DNA of 64,000 nucleotides, taken from positions 6,464,501 through 6,528,500 of the forward strand of contig CANJKZ010000010.1 in the NCBI GenBank assembly GCA_947471745.1. Reading direction: 5' to 3'. Numbering within the stretch: the first letter of the stretch is position 1; the number at the start of each line of letters is the position of its first letter. The notes under the pieces are model-generated. The model was not told the origin of the DNA and did no database searches. It worked only from the letters and a program-made list of their open reading frames with translations. A program made the position numbers and the translations under genes. Below, piece after piece: positions 23,201-32,248 of the stretch. This DNA is from Closterium sp. Naga37s-1. Its lineage: Eukaryota > Streptophyta > Zygnematophyceae > Desmidiales > Closteriaceae.

Positions 23201-26200
23201 TGAGCGTGCGGAGCCTGGGGGTGCGGAGCCTGGGGGTGCGGAGCCTGGGGTTGCGGAGTCTGGGGGTGCTGCGTCTGGGGGTGCTGAGTCTGGGGGTGCT
23301 GAGTCTGGAGGTGCTGAGCCTGGGAGTACTACACCTGGAGGAGCTCTCTCCTCACAGCAGCTGCGTGAGTGGTACTTACAGTACTGCAGCCTCAGGAGAG
23401 GTGCCTCTGGAGCTAGGAGTGCTGCTGGAGCTGGTGCTAGTGCTTCCCCTCCTAGGCGGGAGCTGCCCTCTCCCCAGCGGCTCCGAGAGTGGTACGCGCG
23501 GCGCTGCAGTCTCCGGAGTGGCGCTCCTAGTGTCGCGGACCCTGGTGCTGGAGGTGCTACTGCTGCTGGCGGTGCTGCTGGTGCTCCTGGAGGTGCTGCT
23601 GGTGCTGGTGCTACTGACGCTGCTGGAGGTACTGCTGGTACTGGTGGTACTGCTGGTGCTGCTGGAGTTGCTAGAGGTACTCCTACTACTGGAGCTGCTG
23701 CTGGTGCTGAGGACCCGGGTGTTGGAGCTGCTGCTGGTGCTGCGGACCCGGGTGTTGGAGCTGCTGCTGGTGCTGCGGACCCTGGAGTTGGAGCTGCTGC
23801 TGGTGCTGCCGACCCTGGAGTTGGAGCTGCTGCTGGAGCTGAGGACCCTGGAGTTGGAGCTGCTGCTGGTGCTGCGGACCCGGGAGCTGGTGCTGCTGGT
23901 GTAGCTGGAGACCCTGGAGCTGAGGGTACTGGTGGTGCCTCTGCGGGTTCTGGAGGCGCTGCGCGGCCGCGGCCGTACTTCGTTCCGCTCCTTCAGCAGG
24001 TTCTTGGTCAGCCGCCTCCCCCTAGTCCTGCTCCCTCCTTAGAGTGTCCTCCGCCTGTCCAGTCGCAGTCACAGTTACCGCCTGCCTCGCCACTCCCTGG
24101 TCCTTCTCCTTACACTGGTCCGACTGGAGGTCTTACAGAGCGTCGTGAGCCTGAGTCTCGTCCTGCGTCGCCAGAGTCTCGTCGTGCGTCACCTGTTCGT
24201 GCTGCTCACACTGGTCGTCGTGTTCCGCGTCAGCGTCCTCCTGCTGTCCCAGGCACTCACCAGATGGCACTTCGTCCTTCCACTGCTCCTCAGCGTGTCC
24301 CTCTGCCGTCTCCTCCTGCGTCTTCTCTTCCAACTCTTGCTGACCCGGAGTCTGACTCCATTCGTGCTGCCAGTCCTACTGTCACGCGTCTCCTCGCCAC
24401 AGTTGTCACTGACCCTTCCTTTGAGTCCTCTGCTGCGTCTGCTCTAGTCGTTGAGTTAGTTGACTTTGCTGCCGCTTGTCGTCTAGACTACGATGCTTGC
24501 CTTGTCGCTGAGTCTGAGTCTGAGTCTGTCTGTCCTTCGTCCGTCGGGGGTGAGTGTGCTCTTGGCACGGACGTCCTTGAGGACAGGCAGGAGGAGTTTG
24601 AGTGCTTTGCCGCTGCGTTACCTCATCTCGTGTCCATGCTGGTTGCCCCTGAGGGAGACCCGGATGCTCCAGACATCCCGGCCCCGTGCTCTTACGCTGA
24701 GGCGATCGTGGGTGAGTACTCCTCTCAGTGGCAGACAGCCATGGACGCAGAGATGGCTTCTTGGAAGTCCACAGGCACCTACGTCGACGAGGTTCCCCCA
24801 CCTGGGGCGAACATCGTCAGTGGCATGTGGATTTTCAGGGTGAAGCGGCCGCCGGGTTCTCCGCCTGCCTTCAAGGCGCGTTACGTTGCACGAGGCTTCA
24901 GTCAGCGAGAGGGAGTTGACTTCTTCCAGACCTTCTCCCCGACCCCGAAGATGACCACTCTTCGGGTTCTGCTGCACGTCGCCGCTCAGCGTGACTACGA
25001 GCTCCACTCTCTTGACTTCAGCACAGCTTTCTTGCAGGGCAGCCTGCACGAGGAGATCTGGCTGCGCCGCCCACCTGGCTTCACTGGGTCGTTCCCTCCT
25101 GGTACCCAGTGGAGCCTCCGACGGCCAATCTACGGTCTCCGCCAGGCGCCGCGTGAGTGGCACGACACACTGAGGACTACACTTGCGGCTCTTGGGTTCG
25201 CTCCTTCTACTGCTGACCCGTCGCTGTTTCTACGCACCGACACTTCACTGCCGCCGTTCTACATCCTCGTGTACGTCGACGACTTGGTCTTTGCCACTGC
25301 TGACACTACGGCACTCGCCCACGTGAAGTCGGAGCTGCAGAAGAGACACACGTGCACAGACCTGGGTGAACTGACAAGCTATCTTGGCTTGCGGATCACC
25401 CGGGACAGAGCACGGCGCACCATCACTTTGACTCAGTCACACATGGTGCAGCAGGTCCTTCAGCGCTTCCGCTTCACGTACTCCTCGCCTCAGCCCACTC
25501 CTCTGCCTACCGGTCACTCGCTCTCAGCTCTGCCTTCGGATGAGTCCGTAGAGCCGAGTGGCCCGTATCCAGAGCTTGTGGGCTGCCTCATGTACCTGAT
25601 GACCTGCACTCGACCTGACCTTGCATACCCTCTTAGCATCCTTGCACGCTATGTCGCTCCTGGTCGTCACCGGAAGGAGCACATGGATGCCGCTAAGAGG
25701 GTGTTGCGTTACTTGTGCAGTACGTCGGGCATGGGGCTAGTGCTTGGAGGACAAGACCGAGTTGTACTCACTGGGCACTCAGACGCTTCTTGGGCTGACG
25801 ACCAGGCTACTCAGCGGTCGTCTCAGGGTTACACCTTCAGCCTTGGCTCTGGTTCTGTTTCTTGGCGTTCTACACGCTCGTCTTCCGTTCTCAGCTCCAG
25901 TTGTGAGGCTGAGATCTACGCCACAGCCATGGCTGCACAGGAGTTACGCTGGCTCACCTACCTGCTGACCGACTTGGGAGAGCGGCCTCGTTCTCCTCCA
26001 GTGCTGTACGTCGACAACAAGGCTACCATTGCCTTGTGTGAGGAGCACAGACTGGAGCACAGAACGAAGCATATCGCTCTACGGTACTTCCTTGCTCGAG
26101 AGCTGCAGCAGCGTGGTCAGCTTCGTCTGCGTTACGTGGCCACTCGGGCCAACACTGCTGATGTGTTCACCAAGGCGCTTCAGCCTTGTGACCATCAGCG

Positions 26201-26255
26201 CTTCTGTACTGTTCTAGGCCTTGTGCCTACTGTGCCTCACTTGCTTACTTCTTGA
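20223..26255 (+). CDS. Copia Gag-Pol polyprotein of element D (2,010 aa)
   Basis: A single open frame with Gag and Pol fused, as is common in plant Copia, so no frameshift is needed. Order by residue: Gag about 1-440 with a glycine-rich run (about 255-345) and a Cys/His motif of form C-x13-C-x3-H-x4-C; protease with DSGAS near 490; GAG-pre-integrase HHRLGHPS near 637; integrase core from about 700 with SDRGGEF near 773; a long Ala/Gly/Pro/Glu linker (about 960-1,450); reverse transcriptase (about 1,500-1,750) with YVDDL near 1,684; RNase H (about 1,845-2,000). The proteins would reverse-transcribe and integrate the element. The start ATG fits the conserved N-terminus seen in elements A and B. 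A short QxLREWY motif occurs once in Gag and twice in the linker. Confidence 0.93.
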   Translation: MASPPVLAFDAEGRPVKFDTSLDDLHLFLQLTAKEDISLYDHALGHATAPAATADSTARSQWQTRDAHARFAIRNSLPIDEREHFGQHKTAQALYTAVVARYSSPASAALGRLSLPYLFPDLASFHTVADLITHLRTSEARFRAAMPDEFLATNPPPLWLTLYHLVTHLPDTLRAVRDHFLSRCPTELTIALLEKELLAAEASIVAVGASRGDPRTPFFEGCSPSPLLPSVASASAADLLGAEKVGTASTSSWRRSGKGKGGKGGGGDGGGGGGGGGGGGGGGGGAGGTSGSGGGGGGSGGGGGRGGGGGGGGGGRGGGRGGGGRGGGGGGGGRGGAGSGQSQQRTLSPQELREWYSQHGGGGGGLSCTYVIRTGDRTGQTCGRAHTTQRCFSRLDDAWRTQFPDATELPRWADLMKKNIDIYALDFDAILTAMYVMSTSGESAQYLRVPPDPGIRTSEATALGAGEAAALGASESAPPGTESTEALHTFTLDSGASRCFFRDRTALEPLARPVAVSLADPSGGPVIATSSTVLPCPAVPSGTLSGLHLPSFSTNLVAGCALQDGGVHQFTPAYERVTHCTCARMGRHLATFTRQPGSDLYTLTTESPQVAASASASGQLSAPCSCRSLAHKTVLWHHRLGHPSVQRLRAMHKRYLVSGLPRVLPPLPPSPAPPCLPCVEGRQRAAPHSSSFPPTTAPLQTLHMDVWGPARVCGQGQERYFLIVVDDYSRYTTVFPLRTKGEVPDVLIPWIRASRLQLSERFHSDFPVLRLHSDRGGEFSSDLLAAYCAEHGIRQSFTLPASPQQNGVAERRIGLVMEVARTSLIHAAAPHFLWPFAVRYAAHQLNLWPRVSLPETSPTLRWTGEVGDASRFRVWGSRAFVRDTSADKLSSRAVPCVFLGFVPDASGWQFYHATSRRVLPSQDVTFDESVPYYRLFPYRTAPLPPPPLFLAPGAAMVDPLPPQGAAPSGVSQVDPVEPVEVAVDSRPARGVEPERAEPGGAEPGGAEPGVAESGGAASGGAESGGAESGGAEPGSTTPGGALSSQQLREWYLQYCSLRRGASGARSAAGAGASASPPRRELPSPQRLREWYARRCSLRSGAPSVADPGAGGATAAGGAAGAPGGAAGAGATDAAGGTAGTGGTAGAAGVARGTPTTGAAAGAEDPGVGAAAGAADPGVGAAAGAADPGVGAAAGAADPGVGAAAGAEDPGVGAAAGAADPGAGAAGVAGDPGAEGTGGASAGSGGAARPRPYFVPLLQQVLGQPPPPSPAPSLECPPPVQSQSQLPPASPLPGPSPYTGPTGGLTERREPESRPASPESRRASPVRAAHTGRRVPRQRPPAVPGTHQMALRPSTAPQRVPLPSPPASSLPTLADPESDSIRAASPTVTRLLATVVTDPSFESSAASALVVELVDFAAACRLDYDACLVAESESESVCPSSVGGECALGTDVLEDRQEEFECFAAALPHLVSMLVAPEGDPDAPDIPAPCSYAEAIVGEYSSQWQTAMDAEMASWKSTGTYVDEVPPPGANIVSGMWIFRVKRPPGSPPAFKARYVARGFSQREGVDFFQTFSPTPKMTTLRVLLHVAAQRDYELHSLDFSTAFLQGSLHEEIWLRRPPGFTGSFPPGTQWSLRRPIYGLRQAPREWHDTLRTTLAALGFAPSTADPSLFLRTDTSLPPFYILVYVDDLVFATADTTALAHVKSELQKRHTCTDLGELTSYLGLRITRDRARRTITLTQSHMVQQVLQRFRFTYSSPQPTPLPTGHSLSALPSDESVEPSGPYPELVGCLMYLMTCTRPDLAYPLSILARYVAPGRHRKEHMDAAKRVLRYLCSTSGMGLVLGGQDRVVLTGHSDASWADDQATQRSSQGYTFSLGSGSVSWRSTRSSSVLSSSCEAEIYATAMAAQELRWLTYLLTDLGERPRSPPVLYVDNKATIALCEEHRLEHRTKHIALRYFLARELQQRGQLRLRYVATRANTADVFTKALQPCDHQRFCTVLGLVPTVPHLLTS

Positions 26256-26491
26256 CTCTGTTTGTACTGTGATCTCTATATATATACCTGCATACTTACA
26301 CTTGCTAGGTTGTGCTCACTGTACCCCTTGCTATATTATTAAACTGCATGTGAACTGGTCTTGTGACCACTTGCTTGTGCTCGGAATTTGTGTGGTTTCC
26401 TCGAGATCCACCCTGAGCTTGCTTTGCCCTTCCTGACTGGTCTTGTGACCACTACTTGCTCTGGCTATCCCACATTTCGCCTATGGGGGTG

Positions 26492-26634
26492 TGTCAAAAC
26501 ATATGCATAATTGTATCTAGGCTATATTGGGGCTAGCCTTAGGGGGTACACAAATAGTCTCGACACTCTAGTCTTGTACCCCAATCTTCACCTAATCATC
26601 ACCTTTTCTCGTTCCCTAGCTAGTGATTCTAACA
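26492..26634 (+). repeat. 3' LTR of Copia element D (143 bp)
   Basis: It starts directly after the CTATGGGGGTG purine tract and ends GATTCTAACA. The next five bases (CAACG) repeat the five bases before the 5' LTR. Confidence 0.95.
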
Positions 26635-29600
26635 CAACGTAACGAGCCTTGAAGACAGGCGGAGAACCTGGCGGCCGCTTCACCCTGAAAATCCACATGC
26701 CACTGACGATGTTCGCCCCAGGAGGGGGAACCTCATCAACGTAAGTGCCTGTGGACTTCCATGATGCCATCTCTGCGTCCATGGCTGTCTGCCACTGAGA
26801 GGAGTACTCACCCACGATCGCCTCAGCGTAAGAGCGCGGGGTCGGGATGGCTGGTGCATCCGGGTCTCCCTCAAGGGCAAGCAGCATGGACACGAGATGA
26901 GGCGCAGCGGCTGCAAGACACTCAAGGTCCTCCTGCCTGTCCTCAAGGACGTCCGTGCCAAGAGCACACTCACCCCCGACGGACGGAGGACAGACCGACT
27001 CAGACTCAGCAACAAGACTAGCGACGTAGTCTAGACGACAGGCAGCAGCAAAGTCAACAAGCTCAGTGAGTAGGGCAGACGCAGCAGCAGACTCAAACGA
27101 CGGGTCAGTGACAACTGTGGCTAGCAGACGCATGACAGTAGGGTGAGCAACACGGGTGCGGTCAGACTCAGGCTCAGGAATGGTAGGCAGAGAAGACGCA
27201 GGAGGGGACGGCAGGGGAACACGCTGCGGAGGAGAGGAAGGACGACGGACTACGAGGTGGGTGCCGGTGACAGCCGGCTGACGCGAACGAGGAACACGAC
27301 GACCAGGACGACCAGAACGGACAGGCGAGACAGGACGCGACGCAGGCTCACGACGCTCAGTAAGACCCCCAGTCTGCTCAGTGTAAGGAGAAGGAGCAAG
27401 CAGCGGTGAGCCAGGCTGTAACGGAAGACCAGTAGACGAAGGGGGACTAAGAACCTGGCGAAGCACAGAGTTAGGCGGTGGCTGAGACGACGGAGACGGT
27501 GGAGCAAAGAACAGGCGGGGCTGTGCAGTGCAACCAGCACCAGCAGCTCCAGCACCCCCAGCAGCTCCAGCAGCTCCGGAACCTCCAGCTCCAGCACCCT
27601 CAGCAGCTCCAGAACCTCCAGCAGAAACAACTCCAGTAGCCTGATGGCCAGCGCCTCCCGCAGCAGGGCCCCTAGCTCCAGCAACGTGACCCTGATGGCC
27701 AGCGTACTACTCACGCAGCTGCTGTGGGGAGAGAGGGAGTCGACGACGAGAGCGCAGCGGCGAGGCACCAGCGGAGCGACTACGCAGACGGCCGCTCCAG
27801 GGAGACTGCTCACCAGACGCCTCAGCACCTCCAGGTGCAGCACCCCCAGACTCAGTACCCCTAGGCACAGCACCCCCAGACTCCTCACACCCAGGCTCAG
27901 CACCTCTAGTCTCCGCACCCCCATGCTCCGCACCTCCAGGCTCCGCACCCCCAGGTTCAGCACCCCTAGGCTCAGCACCCCCAGGCACCGCACCTCCAGG
28001 CTCAGCACCCCCGAGCAGGACCACCCTCAGCAGGACCTGAGTCACCAGTGACCTCAACCGGCGCAGTCAAGGGGGGAGGGTCTACTTGAGACACACCTGA
28101 AGGAGCAGGACCGGGAGCGGGGAGGGGGTCTACCTGGGGAGCACCTGGAGCGAGGAAGAGCGGCGGAGAGGGGAGAGGGGCAGTGCGGTAGGGAAGTGAC
28201 GGTAAAAGGGAACCCCGACTCGTCGAACGTGATATCCTGAGAGGGGAAGACACGGCGCGACGTGGGGTGGTAAAACTGCCAACCGGGCGCATAAGGGACA
28301 AAGCCAAGGAAGACATAGGGAACAGCGCGGGCGAAGAGCTTGTCCGCGGTGGTATCGCGGACAAAGGCACGAGCACCCCAGACCCGGAAATGCGACGCAT
28401 CGCCAACCTTCCTCGTCCACAGCAAGTGTGGGCGAGGTCTCCGGCAAGGAGACACGGGGCCAGACGTTGAGCTGATGCGCGGCGTACCGGACCGCAAACG
28501 GCCACAGAAAATGGGGGGCAGCCGCATGGATCATGGAGGTACGAACGACCTCCATGACTAAGCCAATGCGGCGCTCAGCAACCCCATTTTGCTGCGGAGA
28601 GGCCGGAAGCGTGAACGTCTGGCGGATGCCGTGCTCCGCACAGAAGGCTGCCAAGAGGTCTGAGGAGAACTCACCACCTCTGTCAGAGTGCAGACGCAGG
28701 ACAGGAAAGTCCAACTGGAACCGCTCGCGGAGCTGGAGACGAACAGCGCGGATCCAAGGGATCAAAACATCAGGGACATCCCCCTTGCGTTGCAAGGGGA
28801 AGACCGTGGTGTAACGCGTGTAGTCGTCGACGACCAGCAGGAAGTACCGCTCGTGGCCCGGTCCACGGACGCGGGCTGGGCCCCACACGTCCAGGTGGAG
28901 AGTCTGCAGGGGAGCCTCTGTGGGAGGGAACGAGGAGGAGTGAGGAGCGGCGCGCTGCCGCCTCTCGACACAGGGAAGACAGGGAGGAGCAGGCGAGGGT
29001 GGGAGGGGAGGGAGAACCCTGGGAAGACCAGAGACAAGGACACGGCGGTGCATGCTGCGAAGACGCTGCACCGAGGGGTGACCAAGGCGGTGGTGCCAAA
29101 GGAGGGTCTGGTGCGACAAGGCGCGACACGAGTAGGGGGCCGACAACTGACTTGACGCAGACGCAGATGCAGCTACCTGAGGGGACTCAGTGGTCAGTGT
29201 GTACAGGCCCGACCCCGGCTGCCGAGTGAAGGTAGCCAGGTGACGACCCGTCTGAGCACACGTGTAGTGTGTCACACGCTCGTAGGCAGGGGTGAACTGG
29301 TGAACACCCGCGTCCTGGAGAGCAGAACCCGCCACCAAGTTTGTAGAGAACTAGGGGAGGTAAAGACCCGACAGTGCGCCGGACGAGACAGCAGGACAAG
29401 GGAGGACAGTGGTGGAGGTTACACGGACTGGACCTCAAGAGGGGTCTGCCAGGGAGACTGCAACCGGCCGACTGAGCGGCGTGAGGGTGGTGCTGTCGCG
29501 AAAGAAGGAGCGAGAAGCACCAGAGTCAAGTGTGAAGGTGTACAAGGCCTCAGCAGGCGCAGTACCAGAGAGAGCAGACTCACCAGTACCTGGAGAAGGC

Positions 29601-30299
29601 AGCTTCACCAGCACCCAGAGCAGGAGATGCACTAGCACCTAGAGTAGCAGCCTCACCAGCACCTAGAGCAGGCGACGCACGAGCACCTAGTCCAGCATCC
29701 TCACCAGCACCGAGAGCAGCAGGCTCTATACCTGGGTCAGGCGGTACGCACAGGTAGCAGGCACGGTCAGCACTAGTAGGCAATGCATACATGGCAGTGA
29801 GAATAGCATCATAGTCAAGAGCAAATATATCTACCCTCTGCCCAAGAAGCTCCACCCAGTCGGGGAGCTCAGCCTCGTCGCCAAACTCGGTACGCCAGGC
29901 GTCGCTGAGACGGGCGAAGCAGCGGGACTGTGTGTGACTAAGCGTCGCGCAAGCCTGACCAGTCCGATCACCTGTGCGAATGACGTACGGGCAGCGAACG
30001 GTACTCTGAGACCATCTACTCTGAGCGTACCACTCACGAAGCTGCTGGGGCGTAAGTGTCTCGCGCGGACGCCGCTGCAGCTGCAGCTGGCCACTGCCAG
30101 ACGCTCCCGACTGACCAGCTCCAGGGCGACAGCCACGACGGCTACCGCCACAACCCCAACTAGCGTACCACTCACGAAGCTGCTGAGGCATGAGAGACTC
30201 GCGCGGACGTCGCTGGAGCTGCATCGGGCCACCGCCAGTAGCAGCAGTAGCAGTGGTAGTGGCAGTAGTAGCAGCAGCAGCGCGGGCAGGGCAGGCGCG

Positions 30300-31610
30300 G
30301 CAGGCAGGTAGGCAGGCAGGCAGGCAGACAGACAGGCAGGCAGGCAGGCAGGCAGGCTGGCAGGCAGGCAGTGCGCTAACAAGGCAGGTGCTCACCAGTG
30401 GCGGGAAGAGCAGGCGCTCGCCGGGCGAGCAGGGCCGGCGCTCGGCGGGCGGCTGCACGGGGTCCAGGGGTGGCGTCGCGGGTCCAGGGGCGGCGTCGCG
30501 GGGTCCAGGGGCGGCTGCACGGAGTCGAGGGGCGGTTGCACCAGGGGCGGCAGCTTCAGGGGCCAGGGGCGGCTGCTCTGGGTCCAGGGCCGGTTGCTCG
30601 AGGGTCCAGGGGCGGCTGCACCAGGGGCGGCTGCTGCAGGGGCCAAGGGCGGCTGATCAGGGTCCAGGGGCAGCTGCTCGAGGGTCCAGTGGCGGCTGCA
30701 CCAGGGGCGGCTGCTGTAGGAGCCAGGGGCGGCTGCTCTGGGTCCAGGGGCGACTGCTCGAGGGTCCAGAGGCGGCTGCACCAGGGCGCGTTGGCTGCAG
30801 GGCGCAGCCGCGTCAGAGGTTGGGCGGGGCCGCGCTGGCTGCAGGGCGCGGCCGCGTCAGTGGCTGGGCTCGGCCGCGTCAGAGGTAGGGCGGGGCTGCG
30901 TGATGCAGGGCGCGGCCGCGTCAGAGGAAGGGCGCGGCCGCGTCGAAGGCAGGGCGCGGCCGCGACGAAGGCAGGACGCGGCCGCGTCAGAGGCAGGGCG
31001 GGGTCGCGTCGGCTTCAGGGCGCGGCCGCGTCGAGAGCAGGGCGCGGCCGCGTCGAAGGCAGGGTGCGGCCGCGTCGAAGGCAGGGCGCGGCCGCGTCAG
31101 AGGCTGGGCGCGGCTGCGACGGGTGCAGGGCGCGACCGCGTCGAAGGCAGGGTGCGGCCGCGTCGAAGGCATGGCGCGGCCGCGTCAGAGGCTGGGCGCG
31201 GCCGCGACGGCTGCACGGCGCGGCCGCGTCGAAGGCAGGGCGCGGCCGCGTTAGAGGCTGGGCGCGGCCGCGTCAGAGGCAGGGCGGGGCCGCGTTCTGG
31301 CCTGACGGGCTTGCAGGGGCGACTCGTGGGCCTGACGGGCCTGCAGGGGCGGCTCGTGGGCCTGACGGGCCTGTAGAGGCGGCACGTGGGCCTTACGAGC
31401 CTGCAGGGGCGGCGCGCGGGCCGTACGGGCCTGCAGGGGCGGCGCGCTGGCCTAGGGCAGCAGGAGGCAGCGCGAGGGCTGCAGGACGGCGCGCGCAGCG
31501 CAGCATGTCACAAGGCAGGGCAGGCAGGCGCAGGACAACACGTGGGGTAGCGCGGTAACCGCAATAGTAGGTGGGCCCGAAAAAAAAAACGGTCATACAG
31601 ACCTAGTGCT
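30300..31610 (-). repeat. Leader minisatellites of element E
   Basis: GC-rich direct repeats lie between the gag part and the primer site. There is a CAGG run at 30,300-30,370, a block built on GGTCCAGGGGCGGCTGC (about 30,460-30,790), a block built on GGCAGGGCGCGGCCGCGTC (about 30,790-31,290), and a block built on GGCCTGACGGGCCTGCAGGG (about 31,295-31,450). Long open frames cross them on both strands only through lack of stops. Confidence 0.8.
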
Positions 31611-31619
31611 CTGAAACCA

Positions 31620-31753
31620 TGTTAGAATCTAGCAGCAGGAATGAATCAACTATGAAAGAGGTGGGTACAAGTATGAAACCCTAAAAGGGGCTGTACCCCA
31701 TATTGGCTACCCCACTATAGCCTACACATATATAACAGGCATATACTTTGACA
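31620..31753 (-). repeat. 5' LTR of Copia element E (134 bp)
   Basis: On the minus strand it starts TGTCAAAGTATATGCC and ends AGATTCTAACA, followed by TGGTTTCAGAGC. It differs from the 3' copy (16,998-17,130) at about 13 positions, most of them in two clusters. Confidence 0.88.
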
Positions 31754-32248
31754 GCAGGGACAACATCGGCAGCAGCAGAGACAACATCGGCATCAGCAGA
31801 GACAACATCGGCAGCAGTAGAGACAACATCGGTAGCAGCAGAGACAGCATCAGCACCAATCGCGGGTCCTTCAACTGCACCAGCCCCAATCGACGACGAC
31901 ACTCCACTGACTTCTGCGCAGCAACTGAATCCAACACCACGAGAAGTGCATCGAAGCGCAAACCTCACCGCAAGCTTCTACTCCAACTCCGACTTGTACC
32001 GTCGCTCACCCGGACATCGAGCTGGCGAAGATATCTGGCACGCACGAATGGGACATCCAAGCAACACGGTGTTAAACAACACAATCAGAGCAGGCGTGCT
32101 CGACAAAGACTCATAACTTCTAACTTACGGAAGCGAACTACGACGAGCTCGCGGAACGTGCTTTACCTGCCCCGAAGCCGACTTACCACATCGGCCGTTC
32201 GTTTCTCACCACAACCCGAGCGCACCAGCTTACGCACCACTCGAGAAA

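Larger units (their letters stand above)
18711..26634 (+). mobile_element. Copia LTR retrotransposon (element D), looks whole and young
   Basis: A 7,924-bp plus-strand element with all the parts expected of a complete Copia: 5' LTR (18,711-18,853), primer site (TGGTATTAAGAGC at 18,854), a 1.37-kb repetitive leader, one open Gag-Pol frame (20,223-26,255), a short 3' untranslated part, a purine tract (CCTATGGGGGTG) and a 3' LTR (26,492-26,634). The flanks are CAACG on both sides (18,706-18,710 and 26,635-26,639), a perfect 5-bp duplication. I see no difference between the two 143-bp LTRs, which implies very recent insertion. It inserted into the reverse-transcriptase part of element E, whose sequence continues on both sides. 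Confidence 0.95.
16998..31753 (-). mobile_element. Copia LTR retrotransposon (element E), broken, split by element D
   Basis: A minus-strand Copia inserted in element C. Ends: 5' LTR 31,620-31,753 and 3' LTR 16,998-17,130. The flanking 5-mers are GCATG (left) and GCAGG (right), a near-match. Parts on the minus strand: primer site TGGTTTCAGAGC, leader (about 30,300-31,610), gag (about 29,750-30,290), protease (about 29,330-29,550), integrase (about 28,140-29,150), linker (about 26,850-28,130), reverse transcriptase (26,640-26,830 and 18,110-18,705, on either side of element D), RNase H (17,357-18,060). It is a fossil with several breaks. Its LTRs differ at about 13 of 134 positions, which is more than those of the element it sits in. 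Confidence 0.9.

Noticed and set aside
30398-31558. A 386-codon Gly/Arg-rich plus-strand frame
   Set aside because: It runs through the repetitive leader of a minus-strand Copia; it has no domain and the phase shifts between repeat blocks.
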